Notes: a model not told the origin generated them from the sequence alone. A stretch of 64,000 bases of DNA from Paenibacillus sp. NFR01 (GCF_900111565.1 NZ_FOIK01000003.1:310001-374000); one strand, 5' to 3'; counted from the stretch's first letter, positions 1-9,113 are shown. Program-made: numbers and translations.

Positions 1-52
1 AGGCCATTTATAAGGAAGTACCATTATATAGCATCTATTACCATAATTTACG

Positions 53-75
53 ACCCCTTCGGACGGGGTTTTTTT
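53..75 (+). terminator. Rho-independent terminator
   Basis: ACCCC and GGGGT pair around a seven-base loop and are followed by a run of seven T. It presumably ends a gene lying upstream of the window; bases 1-52 hold nothing else I can identify. Confidence 0.7.
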
Positions 76-123
76 GTTAGAATAGCAGAAAGAAACGGCG
101 GGGAATGCCCCTGGGAGGTACAG

Positions 124-1524
124 ATGGACGGAAATCAGGTTACCTTGCGTACGGTCATTGAGCGGCATCTGGTAGGCACCGGACATACACTTGCCTCTTT
201 TGCGAAGCAATCCGGCCAGAATCGGGGCAGCCTAAGTGCCATTCTGCACGGCAATCCGCCCAAGCCGATTTCACTGGCCCAGCTGGATGCGATCACTGCG
301 GCACTCGGCTTGGGAGACGGAGAATTGTATCCGCTTTATCCGGATGAATGCTTCAGCGAGCGCAGGATTTCCCGTCGCCGGATCGAACCGTTTCTGATCC
401 GCTGCGCCGAGATCGGCCAGTCGGCCTGTGTGGAGTCGTGCATCGAGCGGATGATGGAGTACCCCCGGGCGCTTGATATTTTGTTTGCCGTCGGCGAAAA
501 GCTGTTTTTTCAAGAGAAGACCCGGGAAGCGGGCATTTTCTACGCCAGGATCGCGCTCAATGACGCCGATTTCCATTCGGAGCGGCTGGCGGTGAGCCAA
601 TACCGGCTGTTTCGCATGCGCCGCTCGGCCAATGATATGGAGGAGAAGCTGTGCGCGGTCATCGCCTTTGAGCCGTTCCGCCGCCGCTTGCCGGAGGAAT
701 TGCAGCTGGACGGTCTGCTGGAGCTGATCGAGACCTGTTCGGCGCTGCAGCGGTGGGGCGATGCCGAGCGATATGCGGGCGAACTGGAAGCGCTCGCGCT
801 GGGAATCGCCCGTGAGCTAAGCATGCGGCGAAAAGCCGATTCCGATGCCGGGCGTCCCAAGTCCGAGCATCCGCTGATCCATTACGCCATACAGGCGCAT
901 ATGCGGAAAGGAACCGCTCTGGTCAGGCAGGGTAAATATGCCGAAGCCCGGGGGTTTGCCGCAGGTTATCCCGAGATCGGCTCCTTCGGAGAGCTGAATG
1001 AGCGGGAACGGTTACTGGTCGAAGAATGCCTTGCTTATTCGAAGGGTTACCAATATGCGCTGGAATTGCTGTTGGGCGATACGTCCTTATTATCTGAGGT
1101 ATTGGAATACATGGAGCGTCATCCGCGCCGGGTAATACCGGGGTTGGTCTTTGTGCTGACAGCGGCCAACGGCAATGGATTTTCGGTAGATCACGTTCTG
1201 CAGCGCTTCGCCGGACGGATTGCCGAATATGTACAGACCCGGGATACCGCCTTGCATGGGCTGGCTTTCCGGCTGCTGGATGAGCTGGCGACGTATCTCA
1301 TGAACCAGGAAAAGTACGCCGATGGCCTCGACTGCCTGCTCCGCGGTCTCGGATTAGCACGCTCTATGAACAGCGCCAAGGACATGGTGTACGGGCTGGC
1401 CCGGTTCGAGACGTTCCGCGAGTATGCCGACGGCCGGCAGCTGGCTGAATATCGCCGGTTACTGTACGCCGACGGAGTGCAGACGCCGTTATTTTCGCAT
1501 CAACCCTATACAAAAAGGCAATAA
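124..1524 (+). CDS. XRE-type HTH regulator with helical-repeat C-terminal domain
   Basis: 466 aa. Residues about 8-65 look like a lambda-repressor/XRE helix-turn-helix (TLASFAKQSGQNRGSLSAIL). The remaining 400 residues are Ala/Leu/Glu-rich and predicted helical, resembling TPR-like sensor domains of Rap/PlcR-type regulators, so this is probably a DNA-binding protein controlled by a peptide or a protein partner (inference). The ATG at 124 has GGGAGGT a few bases upstream. The gene stands alone between two terminators, and no small peptide gene that could be its ligand is visible next to it. The target is unknown. Confidence 0.6.
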   Translation: MDGNQVTLRTVIERHLVGTGHTLASFAKQSGQNRGSLSAILHGNPPKPISLAQLDAITAALGLGDGELYPLYPDECFSERRISRRRIEPFLIRCAEIGQSACVESCIERMMEYPRALDILFAVGEKLFFQEKTREAGIFYARIALNDADFHSERLAVSQYRLFRMRRSANDMEEKLCAVIAFEPFRRRLPEELQLDGLLELIETCSALQRWGDAERYAGELEALALGIARELSMRRKADSDAGRPKSEHPLIHYAIQAHMRKGTALVRQGKYAEARGFAAGYPEIGSFGELNERERLLVEECLAYSKGYQYALELLLGDTSLLSEVLEYMERHPRRVIPGLVFVLTAANGNGFSVDHVLQRFAGRIAEYVQTRDTALHGLAFRLLDELATYLMNQEKYADGLDCLLRGLGLARSMNSAKDMVYGLARFETFREYADGRQLAEYRRLLYADGVQTPLFSHQPYTKRQ

Positions 1525-1526
1525 TA

Positions 1527-1554
1527 AATCCTCCCGTAGACGGGGGGATTTTTT
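1527..1554 (+). terminator. Rho-independent terminator after the XRE-type regulator
   Basis: A nine-base-pair stem (AATCCTCCC with GGGGGGATT, one G-T pair), a six-base loop and a T run begin three bases after the stop codon. Confidence 0.85.
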
Positions 1555-1625
1555 GCTGTTCGCCGGGATCGCTACCTGCCGCTTTATGTTCGAGGATCCG
1601 CCACATTTGAGAACGCATTCAATAT

Positions 1626-1655
1626 TTGACAACAGATTGTCCGCATCCATATAAT
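1626..1655 (+). promoter_or_regulatory. Sigma-A promoter of the marR-exporter operon
   Basis: TTGACA at 1626-1631 and TATAAT at 1650-1655 are separated by 18 bp. Both hexamers match consensus, so this should be a strong promoter unless repressed. Confidence 0.75.
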
Positions 1656-1699
1656 TAGGTTGCCTAAATAATATACTACTTAATAATTAGTAAACCTAA
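1655..1699 (+). promoter_or_regulatory. Two 13-bp inverted repeats, likely MarR operators
   Basis: TTAGGTTGCCTAA at 1655-1667 is a perfect inverted repeat that starts on the last base of the -10 box. TTAGTAAACCTAA at 1687-1699 is a one-mismatch version 32 bp (about three helical turns) downstream. Their position over the start point fits repression by the MarR protein encoded next, as is usual for this family. The binding is inferred. Confidence 0.6.
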
Positions 1700-1741
1700 G
1701 TAAAGGGGAGAAGGATCGATGGGATAAACGAAGAACACCCG

Positions 1742-2212
1742 GTGGCGCACCGCCTGTACAGCGCGTTTCGCCAGCTGCGCCGGGGCCATTGGCAGCGCCC
1801 GTTCGAAGGTCATAAGCCGAGTGAGCTGACGTTATTGATTTGCCTTGCCCGTAAGTCGCATGAGCACGAAACCGGACTCAAGGTCTCTGAAATCAGCAAG
1901 TTCCTGGGACTGACCCCGCCGACCGTTACCCAGCTTATCAACAGCCTGGAAGCCAAGCAGCTGGTGCAGCGGCAGGCGGACCCGACAGACCGGCGCGTCG
2001 TAAGGATCGCTCTGACGAAGAAGGGGTTCGAGATTACCCATAAGACGAGAAAACATATGGATGGAACGCTCAACCGACTGGTGGAATACCTCGGGGAGGA
2101 AGACAGCAACCGGCTTGCCGATCTATTGCTGAAGGTCAAAACCTTTATCGACGAGAACCCGCCGCCCAATCTGGACAGGCTAGAAATGAACGGAGATGAT
2201 AAGCTTGATTAA
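1742..2212 (+). CDS. MarR-family transcriptional regulator
   Basis: 156 aa from GTG 1742. A winged helix-turn-helix is clear (VSEISKFLGLTPPTVTQLIN, then the wing with DPTDRRVVRIALT). It lies directly upstream of, and overlaps, a two-gene ABC multidrug exporter, so it is probably its drug-responsive repressor. The start is uncertain. The strong Shine-Dalgarno AAGGGGAGAAGG at 1703-1714 precedes an ATG at 1719 that hits TAA after two codons, while the reading frame is open upstream to ATA at 1724 (adding the residues INEEHP). Either GTG 1742 with a poor site is used, or ATA 1724, or a small indel has broken the original ATG start. Confidence 0.8.
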   Translation: MAHRLYSAFRQLRRGHWQRPFEGHKPSELTLLICLARKSHEHETGLKVSEISKFLGLTPPTVTQLINSLEAKQLVQRQADPTDRRVVRIALTKKGFEITHKTRKHMDGTLNRLVEYLGEEDSNRLADLLLKVKTFIDENPPPNLDRLEMNGDDKLD

Positions 2213-3956
2213 GCTGATGAAACAGTTAAAGCCTTTTCGCTGGGCCATTGCACTTGTACTGGTGCTGGTCTTTCTGCAGTCGATGGGCGATCTTTATTTG
2301 CCGACCCTGATGTCCGACATCGTGGATAAAGGGATTGTGCATATGGACAAACCGTATATCTGGAAAATCGGCGGCTATATGCTGCTTGTGGCGGGCGTCG
2401 GGGCGCTATGCTCGGTTGTCGCCAGTTATTTTTCGGCGCGGATCGCCGCCGGTTTCGGAAAAAACACCCGTGCGCGGGTCTTTCATCATGTTGAGAATTT
2501 TACGCTGAATGAGTTCGACAAGCTGGGTACGGCTTCGCTGATTACCCGGACAACCAACGATATTACGCAAGTACAGGTCGTCCTGACCATGATGCTGCGC
2601 ATGATGATCGGCGCGCCGATGATGATGATCGGGGGCATCATTATGGCGGTGTCCGAGGATGCCAAGCTTTCGCTGATCTTCGTCATCGTCATTCCGGTTC
2701 TGGTGGGAGCGATTCTCCTGATCGGCATGAAAGGACTGCCGCTCTTCAAAGCGATTCAGGTCAAGCTCGATAAGCTGAACCGCGTGCTGCGCGAGCATCT
2801 GACGGGCATTCGCGTCATCCGCTCCTTTAACCGGATCGAGCATGAGAACCGCCGCTTTACCGAAGCTAACCGCGACCTGACTGAAACGTCGATCAAGGTC
2901 AACAAGATTATGGCCGGACTGATGCCGATGATGATGATCGTCATGAACTTTTCCATGATCGCGATTTTGTACTACGGCGGTATCCGTATCGGCGACAACG
3001 ACCTCAAGGTCGGATCGCTGATGGCTTTTATCCAATATGCGATGCAGATTATGTTCTCCCTGATTATGGTTTCCATGATGTTCGTGCTTATCCCGCGGGC
3101 CTCCGCCTCCGCGCTGCGGATCAATGAGGTGCTGGATTTGCAGCCGGAGATTAAAGATCCCGAAGCCAAGGCTGCGGCCGGCGCTAAGACTGGGGCGGAT
3201 GGCGAAGCCCTGCGCGGGTATATCGAGTTCGACAATGTCGTGTTCTCGTATCCCGGCGCGGAGCAGCCGGCGCTTGCCGGCATCAGCTTCAGCGCCCGTC
3301 CCGGCGAGGTGACCGCCATTATCGGCGGTACCGGATCGGGCAAATCGACGCTGCTGAGCCTGATTCCGCGGTTCTATGACGTCGACTCCGGCGCGGTGCG
3401 CGTGGACGGCGTCGACGTGCGCGAGATGACCCAGGAAGAGCTGCGCGTCAAGATCGGATACATCCCGCAGAAGGCGGTGCTCTTCACCGGAACGATCAGC
3501 GACAATATCCGTTACGGCAAAGAAGACGCTAGCGAAGAAGAAATTATCCACGCCGCCAAGGTAGCGCAGGCCTATGATTTCGTTACGGCGATGAAGGACG
3601 GCTTCGAGTCGGAGATCGCCCAAGGCGGCGGCAACGTGTCCGGCGGGCAGAAGCAGCGGCTCTCGATTGCCCGCGCGCTGGTACGGAAGCCGGAAGTATA
3701 CCTGTTCGACGACAGCTTCTCGGCGCTCGACTTCAAGACGGATGCCAAGCTGCGTGCAGCCCTGAAAACGGAAACGACGGAAGCCACCGTCCTGATTGTC
3801 GCGCAGCGCGTCAGCACCGTTATGGATGCCGACCGGATTATCGTGCTGGATGATGGCCGCATTTCCGGTATGGGCACACACCGCGAATTGATGGAGCACA
3901 GCGAAGTGTACCGCGAGATCGTATCTTCGCAGCTGTCAGAGGAGGAAATAGCATGA
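2205..3956 (+). CDS. Heterodimeric ABC multidrug exporter, subunit with degenerate catalytic site (BmrC/LmrC/YheI-like)
   Basis: About 583 aa. An N-terminal six-helix exporter transmembrane domain is followed by one nucleotide-binding domain with Walker A GGTGSGKST, signature NVSGGQKQR and Walker B VYLFDDSFSALD. The residue after the Walker B Asp is Asp rather than the catalytic Glu, as in the non-canonical half of BmrCD/LmrCD/TM287-288 exporters. I start it at TTG 2205, which has CGGAG nine bases upstream; ATG 2196 touches that site. It overlaps the marR stop and shares an ATGA overlap with the next gene, so the two half-transporters are translationally coupled. Confidence 0.85.
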   Translation: MIKLMKQLKPFRWAIALVLVLVFLQSMGDLYLPTLMSDIVDKGIVHMDKPYIWKIGGYMLLVAGVGALCSVVASYFSARIAAGFGKNTRARVFHHVENFTLNEFDKLGTASLITRTTNDITQVQVVLTMMLRMMIGAPMMMIGGIIMAVSEDAKLSLIFVIVIPVLVGAILLIGMKGLPLFKAIQVKLDKLNRVLREHLTGIRVIRSFNRIEHENRRFTEANRDLTETSIKVNKIMAGLMPMMMIVMNFSMIAILYYGGIRIGDNDLKVGSLMAFIQYAMQIMFSLIMVSMMFVLIPRASASALRINEVLDLQPEIKDPEAKAAAGAKTGADGEALRGYIEFDNVVFSYPGAEQPALAGISFSARPGEVTAIIGGTGSGKSTLLSLIPRFYDVDSGAVRVDGVDVREMTQEELRVKIGYIPQKAVLFTGTISDNIRYGKEDASEEEIIHAAKVAQAYDFVTAMKDGFESEIAQGGGNVSGGQKQRLSIARALVRKPEVYLFDDSFSALDFKTDAKLRAALKTETTEATVLIVAQRVSTVMDADRIIVLDDGRISGMGTHRELMEHSEVYREIVSSQLSEEEIA

Positions 3957-5845
3957 GTGAATCGAATCAAAAAATGGCGCGCCCCGCTCCCCGCAGACAC
4001 GGCGGCTTTGGCGGCGGTCCTCCGGGCATGCGGATGCCGGCCGAGAAAGCCAAGGATTTCAAGGGCACGCTCCGCCGACTGATCCGTTACCTGCGGCCAC
4101 GCCAGGTTCAATTGCTGATCGTCCTCATCATGGCTATCGCCAGTACGGTGTTCAGCATTTTCAGTCCGAAGGTTATGGGGAAGGCAACGACCAAGCTGTT
4201 TGAGGGTGCCTATGCTAAAATGACGGGCGTACCGGGAGCGAAGATCGACTTCGGCTATATCAACGAAATACTTCTGCTGCTTGCCGGATTATACGTGCTT
4301 AGCGCGCTGTTTAGCTATATTCAGCAATATGTAATGGCCGGCGTGGCGCAGAAAGTCGTCTTCGATATGCGCGAGCAGATCAACGCTAAGCTGGAAAAGC
4401 TGCCGCTTAAATATTTCGACTCCCGCACCCACGGGGAAATTTTGAGCCGCGCGACAAATGACGTCGACAATATCAGTACGACCTTGCAGCAAAGCTTGAC
4501 CCAATTGATTACCGCCGTCATTACGATCATCGGCGTCATCATCATGATGCTGACCATCAGCCCTTGGCTGACGTTAATCACCATTGTGACGCTGCCGCTC
4601 AGCTTCGTCGTCATTATGGCCATTTCCAAACGGTCGCAGTCGCAGTTTATCACCCAGCAGAAGTCGCTGGGCCAGCTGAACGGACATGTCGAAGAAATGT
4701 ATACCGGGCACCGCATCGTCAAAGCGTTCGGACGCGAAAAACAGTCGCTCGACGAGTTTAATAAAATCAACGAAGAGCTGTATAACAGCGGCTGGCGCGC
4801 CCAGTTCATGTCGGGGATGATTATGCCGCTGATGTCGTTTATCGGCAACCTCGGCTACGTGCTGGTGTGCGTGGTCGGCGGGATTTTTGTAACCCGCAAA
4901 GCGATTGAAGTCGGGGACATTCAGGCCTTTATCCAATATTCGCGCCAATTCACCATGCCGATTACGCAAACGGCGAATATCGCGAACATTATCCAATCGA
5001 CCATCGCTTCGGCGGAACGCGTGTTTGAACTGCTGGACGAAGAGGAAGAAGTTCCGGAAGTCGCCAAATCGTCGGCCAGATCTGTCGCCGGCGAAGAAGG
5101 CGCAGTGGAATTCCGCCATGTGAAGTTCGGCTACAAGGAAGACGCTATTCTGATCGAGGATATGAACATCGAGGTAAGTCCGGGTCAAACCGTCGCCATC
5201 GTCGGCCCGACCGGCGCAGGCAAAACAACGCTGATCAATCTGCTGATGCGGTTCTATGAGCTGAACGGCGGGGAGATCGTCATCGATGGTATCAACATCA
5301 CCGATATGAAGCGCAGCGAGCTGCGCAGCAAATTCGGCATGGTGCTTCAGGATACGTGGCTCTTTAACGGCACGATCCGCGAGAACATCGCTTACGGCAA
5401 GGAGGGCGCAACGGAAGCCGATGTCGTGCGTGCCGCCAAGGCCGCGCATGCCGACCACTTTATCCGTACGCTGCCGCAAGGCTACGATACGGTGCTGAAT
5501 GAAGAGGCGTCGAACATCTCGCAAGGGCAAAAGCAGCTGCTGACCATCGCCCGGGCGATTCTGGCCGATCCGTCCATCCTCATTCTGGATGAAGCGACCA
5601 GCAGCGTCGATACCCGGACCGAAGTGCAGATCCAGAAGGCCATGAATACGCTGATGACCGGACGGACCAGCTTCGTGATCGCCCACCGTCTGTCGACGAT
5701 CCGCGATGCCGATCTGATTTTGGTTATGAACAAAGGCAGCGTAATTGAAAAAGGCACGCATACCGAGCTTCTGGAGCAAGGCGGATTCTATGCCGATCTG
5801 TACAACAGCCAGTTCTCCGGTGAAGAGCTGCCGGACGTCGGTTAA
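3953..5845 (+). CDS. Heterodimeric ABC multidrug exporter, catalytically competent subunit (BmrD/LmrD/YheH-like)
   Basis: 630 aa. A Gly/Pro/Arg-rich cytosolic N-terminus of about 40 residues precedes a six-helix transmembrane domain and an ATPase domain with Walker A GPTGAGKTT and Walker B ILILDEATSSVD carrying the catalytic Glu. The signature reads NISQGQKQL instead of LSGGQ. It therefore complements the first subunit: degenerate Walker B there, degenerate signature here, forming one dead and one active ATP site as known for this family. The likely role is efflux of hydrophobic drugs at the cell membrane under MarR control. The start overlaps the preceding stop by 4 bp. Confidence 0.85.
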   Translation: MSESNQKMARPAPRRHGGFGGGPPGMRMPAEKAKDFKGTLRRLIRYLRPRQVQLLIVLIMAIASTVFSIFSPKVMGKATTKLFEGAYAKMTGVPGAKIDFGYINEILLLLAGLYVLSALFSYIQQYVMAGVAQKVVFDMREQINAKLEKLPLKYFDSRTHGEILSRATNDVDNISTTLQQSLTQLITAVITIIGVIIMMLTISPWLTLITIVTLPLSFVVIMAISKRSQSQFITQQKSLGQLNGHVEEMYTGHRIVKAFGREKQSLDEFNKINEELYNSGWRAQFMSGMIMPLMSFIGNLGYVLVCVVGGIFVTRKAIEVGDIQAFIQYSRQFTMPITQTANIANIIQSTIASAERVFELLDEEEEVPEVAKSSARSVAGEEGAVEFRHVKFGYKEDAILIEDMNIEVSPGQTVAIVGPTGAGKTTLINLLMRFYELNGGEIVIDGINITDMKRSELRSKFGMVLQDTWLFNGTIRENIAYGKEGATEADVVRAAKAAHADHFIRTLPQGYDTVLNEEASNISQGQKQLLTIARAILADPSILILDEATSSVDTRTEVQIQKAMNTLMTGRTSFVIAHRLSTIRDADLILVMNKGSVIEKGTHTELLEQGGFYADLYNSQFSGEELPDVG

Positions 5846-5869
5846 CTTACAGTATATACAGTACCATAC

Positions 5870-5921
5870 AAACAGGGGTGTCCCGGATGGCCAAACGGCC
5901 ATTTGCGGGGCACCCCTGTTT
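5870..5921 (+). terminator. Long hairpin between convergent genes
   Basis: AACAGGGGTG pairs with CACCCCTGTT, with further pairing inside (TCCC with GGGG, ATGGCC with GGCCAT). There is only a short T tract, so it may serve as a bidirectional terminator between the exporter operon and the minus-strand ATPase gene. Confidence 0.6.
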
Positions 5922-6054
5922 GCCGATCTGCGGCTAATTCCGTTTTCGTCCCGAAACGGCCCCTGGAACGGGTTTTGGAACGGCACCCTGCTACAGTTTT
6001 TCCGCCGCTGTGGCCGAGCCGAGAACGAGAGAAGCAGCGGTTGCGGCAATCCGT

Positions 6055-6744
6055 TTAACGTGCTGCGACAATGTGACCATCCTCCAATTCGTAGACTTGA
6101 TCGACCATATCCATGATAGCCGGATCATGGGTGGTCAGGACGACGGACATTCCCTGCTGCACGAGATCGCGAAAAATTTTGATGATCGTCAGTCCGGTCC
6201 GGGAATCCAGCTCCGCCGTCGGTTCGTCGGCCAGAATCAGCTTGGGCTTGTGGGCGATGGCCCGCGCGATGGCGGTACGCTGCTGTTCACCGCCAGACAT
6301 TTCAAAGGGGCGATGATGCAAACATGTGCCGAGACCAACCTGCTCTAGAGCAAACAGAGCCGCGTCCCGGCGCAGTTTGGCGGGATAATCGGCGATACGC
6401 AGCATAAACTCCACGTTCTCCAACGCAGTCATGAGCGGAACAAGCGCGAAGGACTGAAAGATCAGGCCGATCTCCTGCCGGCGGATCTCGTCGCGCTTCC
6501 ATTCGGGCAGATTCGTGATTTCCCGGCCGTCAAAGCGGATGCTGCCTTCCGTCGGCTGATCCAGCGCGCCGAGCAGATTGATCAACGTGGTTTTACCGGA
6601 GCCGGACCGGCCCCTGAAGGCGATAAACTTACCGGCGGGCAACGCCAGCGTTGCGCCCTTCAGCACCGTTACTGCACCGTTACCTTTACCGAAGGTTCGA
6701 GTGACCCCGATGACCTGGATAATGTCGGCAGTAGCTGTAGTCAA
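6055..6744 (-). CDS. ABC transporter ATP-binding protein, LolD/MacB-like (MacB-type exporter family)
   Basis: 229 aa from a TTG at 6744 preceded by a near-perfect AAAGGAGGT; the frame is open 47 codons further upstream but without a matching ribosome site. Walker A is GRSGSGKTT, signature [15 protein letters not shown] and Walker [13 protein letters not shown], followed by TTHDP. Such ATPases normally pair with an FtsX-type permease in the same operon. None is present here: upstream is an unrelated oxidoreductase and downstream is a convergent operon. It may energise a permease encoded elsewhere or be what remains of an operon. Confidence 0.75.
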   Translation of the reverse strand: MTTATADIIQVIGVTRTFGKGNGAVTVLKGATLALPAGKFIAFRGRSGSGKTTLINLLGALDQPTEGSIRFDGREITNLPEWKRDEIRRQEIGLIFQSFALVPLMTALENVEFMLRIADYPAKLRRDAALFALEQVGLGTCLHHRPFEMSGGEQQRTAIARAIAHKPKLILADEPTAELDSRTGLTIIKIFRDLVQQGMSVVLTTHDPAIMDMVDQVYELEDGHIVAAR

Positions 6745-6940
6745 GTTGCTACCTCCTTTATGATGGTTTGCCGCCTGAGAGGAGGGGAGCCCGGGTGAGT
6801 CCTTGCAAGCCAAGCACACGCGGCATCTATCTTCAAAGTACATGCAAAATCTAGAGAGGAGAATGCGCGATCCATTGGTTTTCATGCCTATTTCTTATAG
6901 AGAGGGCTGAAGGAAATTAAGCAGGGGATGAAGCCAAAGA

Positions 6941-6969
6941 AGCGCCCGGACAGTTCCTGTCCGGGCGCT
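6941..6969 (-). terminator. Terminator of the FAD/Rieske oxidoreductase gene
   Basis: A 13-bp perfect stem (AGCGCCCGGACAG with CTGTCCGGGCGCT) with a three-base loop lies about 20 bp past the stop of the minus-strand gene. The following T tract on that strand is interrupted. Confidence 0.65.
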
Positions 6970-6989
6970 AGTGTGATGCAGAAAGGGCC

Positions 6990-8543
6990 TTATTCGCCCG
7001 TGCCGAGCTTTTCCAGCGGCTGTGTCGCCGGTCCTTCCAGCACATCACCGTCGATTGAAAAACGGGAGCCGTGGCATGGGCAATCCCAGGAGCGCTCCGC
7101 CGCGTTCCATTCGCATTCGCAGCCGAGATGCGTGCAGGTCCGGTCCACCAGATGAAGCGAACCGGCGTCGTCGCGGTAGGCGCCGACCTTCCGGCCGTCA
7201 AGGAAGACGACCGCGCCTTCGTCCGGCGCAAGCTCATGCGTTTTTTTGAATACAATCTCCAGCTTGCCTGTAACCAGCTCTTTGGCGACATTGGCGTTTT
7301 GGGCCACGAAATTTCGGATGCCGGGATGGGCTTTGAAGCGTGTGGGATCATACAGCTCGGCGTAACGGCTGCGTTTGCCGACGATTTCATCGCGGATCAT
7401 CAACGCAGCCAGCGTGCCGTTGGTCATGCCCCATTTGCGGAAGCCTGTGGTGATATACACTTTTTTATCATCCGATATTTTGCCGATATAAGGGACATTG
7501 TCCAGCGTAATGAGATCCTGCGTCGACCAGCGGTAAGGGATCTGCTTAATGCCCAGCAGTTCTCCGCCGAACCGCTCCAGATTCTCGTAATGGCCGTACG
7601 TGCACTCGCCCTGGCCGGTCTTGTGATTCTCGCCCCCGACAATGACGAGCCGTTTGCCTTCCCATTCCACCGCACGCAGCGACCGGACCGTATTGCCTGC
7701 GCTCAGGTACATGCCGCCGACAAACTCCGTTTCCGCTTCAATGGCCAGGGCATAGGAACGCTCGGCATGCAGGCGCGTGAAATAAAGGGCACCGCCGTCG
7801 TAGAACGGAAAGTGCGACGCCGAAACGGCGTGATGACAGTGGATAAGGTAGTCGTCCTGCTCGGTATGCAGTGTAAGACCGCTGTCCTGGTCGACCTTCT
7901 CCCCGATCATCGTATGCTCGAACACCTTGCCGCCTTGGGCCAGAAAAGCCTCCAGCAGCGCTTTCAAATATTGCAGCGGATGGAACCGGGCCTGATCCGG
8001 CAGGCGGATCGCGCCTTCCACCTGAAGCGGAATCGGCAGGCTGTCCACCCATTCCCCCGGAATTCCCAACTGCCGGTAAGCCGTGAATTCATCCTGCAGC
8101 TGCTTCAGCGTTGCTTTATCCCCGGCGTCGGCATACAGGTAGGCGTCCTCCCGCGTCAGTCCGCAGTCGATATCGAGCGCCTTGGCCGTATTCAGCATGA
8201 AATCCATCGCCTCGCGCTGGGAACGATAGTAGAGCCGGGCTTGCTCCTCCCCGAAATGCGCCACCAGCTCGTTGTAGATCAAGCCGTGCTGGGCCGTGAT
8301 TTTGGCGGTCGTGAAGCCGGTGGTCCCGGCAAACAGTTCGCCCGCTTCCAGCAGCGTAACTTGGTAACCTTCCTTGGCCAGCAGATAAGCGGCAGTAATG
8401 CCGGTGATGCCTCCGCCGACGACGGCAACTTCAGTGCGGTGATCCTCCATCAGCTTTGGGAAATGGGGGATGTCCACGGTATCCCGCCAGAGCGATGAAG
8501 GGAACTGGGGTAAATCTTCTTTGTACCTGCGTGTTTCCTGCAT
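6990..8543 (-). CDS. FAD-dependent oxidoreductase with C-terminal Rieske [2Fe-2S] domain (YhfW-like)
   Basis: 517 aa. The N-terminal Rossmann fold VAVVGGGITGITAAYLLAKE and the following DadA-type domain bind FAD. The C-terminal about 90 residues form a Rieske cluster site: CTHLGCE and CPCHGSRF give the Cys-x-His ... Cys-x2-His ligands. The same fusion is known as B. subtilis YhfW, whose substrate is undefined. ATG 8543 has GGAGGG eight bases upstream. It is divergent from a Fur-family regulator, which hints at redox or metal-linked control (inference). Confidence 0.8.
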   Translation of the reverse strand: MQETRRYKEDLPQFPSSLWRDTVDIPHFPKLMEDHRTEVAVVGGGITGITAAYLLAKEGYQVTLLEAGELFAGTTGFTTAKITAQHGLIYNELVAHFGEEQARLYYRSQREAMDFMLNTAKALDIDCGLTREDAYLYADAGDKATLKQLQDEFTAYRQLGIPGEWVDSLPIPLQVEGAIRLPDQARFHPLQYLKALLEAFLAQGGKVFEHTMIGEKVDQDSGLTLHTEQDDYLIHCHHAVSASHFPFYDGGALYFTRLHAERSYALAIEAETEFVGGMYLSAGNTVRSLRAVEWEGKRLVIVGGENHKTGQGECTYGHYENLERFGGELLGIKQIPYRWSTQDLITLDNVPYIGKISDDKKVYITTGFRKWGMTNGTLAALMIRDEIVGKRSRYAELYDPTRFKAHPGIRNFVAQNANVAKELVTGKLEIVFKKTHELAPDEGAVVFLDGRKVGAYRDDAGSLHLVDRTCTHLGCECEWNAAERSWDCPCHGSRFSIDGDVLEGPATQPLEKLGTGE

Positions 8544-8579
8544 ATCAGCGTCCCTCCGTTACGTTAAAGGTTCATTTCA

Positions 8580-8605
8580 TTTATTACCACATCGGAGATA
8601 ATAAA
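8580..8605. promoter_or_regulatory. Inverted repeat in a divergent promoter region
   Basis: TTTATTA at 8580-8586 and TAATAAA at 8599-8605 form a perfect 7-bp inverted repeat 12 bp apart, between the oxidoreductase gene and the Fur-family gene. A Fur/PerR-type operator is possible, but the match to the published 7-1-7 consensus is poor. Confidence 0.3.
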
Positions 8606-8625
8606 AACGGGGACCGGAGAATCCA

Positions 8626-8654
8626 TTGACCCTGCTTGCAGAAAGATTTATACT
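8626..8654 (+). promoter_or_regulatory. Sigma-A promoter of the Fur-family regulator gene
   Basis: TTGACC at 8626-8631, a 17-bp spacer, then TATACT at 8649-8654. Confidence 0.65.
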
Positions 8655-8686
8655 TGATCTAAAAATAAAGTTGAAGGATGAGTAGC

Positions 8687-9082
8687 ATGAGGAATTTGAA
8701 CCTGACTTCCCAGCGCCAAGCCGTTTATGATATTGTCCGCAACTCGCATGACCATCCCACGGCGGCGGAAGTGATGAACCGTCTGGTGGAGCAGGGCCAC
8801 AATCTGGCCTACGGAACGGTTTACAATTCGCTGCGTTATCTTGCCGATAAACAGTTGATCCGCGAGTTGAAGCTGGGCGAAGCGGCAAGCCGCTATGATG
8901 CCCGGATGGACGACCATCAGCATATCCTATGCGAAGTGTGCGGGGCGGTCGACGAGGTCACCAGCCAGGTGCCGAAGGCATGGATCGACGAGGTGGCGGC
9001 GGATACCGGATATTCCATTACCCATGCGCATGTCGTGTTCGGCGGCGTATGCCCGAATTGCCGGAACAAAGCGGTGAACTAG
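8687..9082 (+). CDS. Fur-family metal/peroxide-responsive repressor (PerR/Fur-like)
   Basis: 131 aa. The N-terminal winged helix contains TSQRQAVYDIV and TAAEVMNRLVEQG. The dimerisation half has the metal motif DDHQHILCEVCG and a second pair CPNC, giving the two CxxC pairs of the structural zinc site. The His/Asp-rich stretch is the regulatory metal site used by Fur and PerR. Which metal it senses cannot be read from the sequence. I chose ATG 8687 because GAAGGATGAG sits at proper distance; ATG 8678 overlaps that site. A terminator follows directly. Confidence 0.85.
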   Translation: MRNLNLTSQRQAVYDIVRNSHDHPTAAEVMNRLVEQGHNLAYGTVYNSLRYLADKQLIRELKLGEAASRYDARMDDHQHILCEVCGAVDEVTSQVPKAWIDEVAADTGYSITHAHVVFGGVCPNCRNKAVN

Positions 9083-9113
9083 CTTTGTGCCAACGATATA
9101 CCGTTTGCCTGCC

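Noticed and set aside
2406-3899. 497-codon minus-strand frame opposite the first exporter subunit
   Set aside because: His/Asp/Arg-rich shadow of a GC-rich gene, without a start signal or recognisable domain. The same holds for 4574-6049 and 17047-18795.
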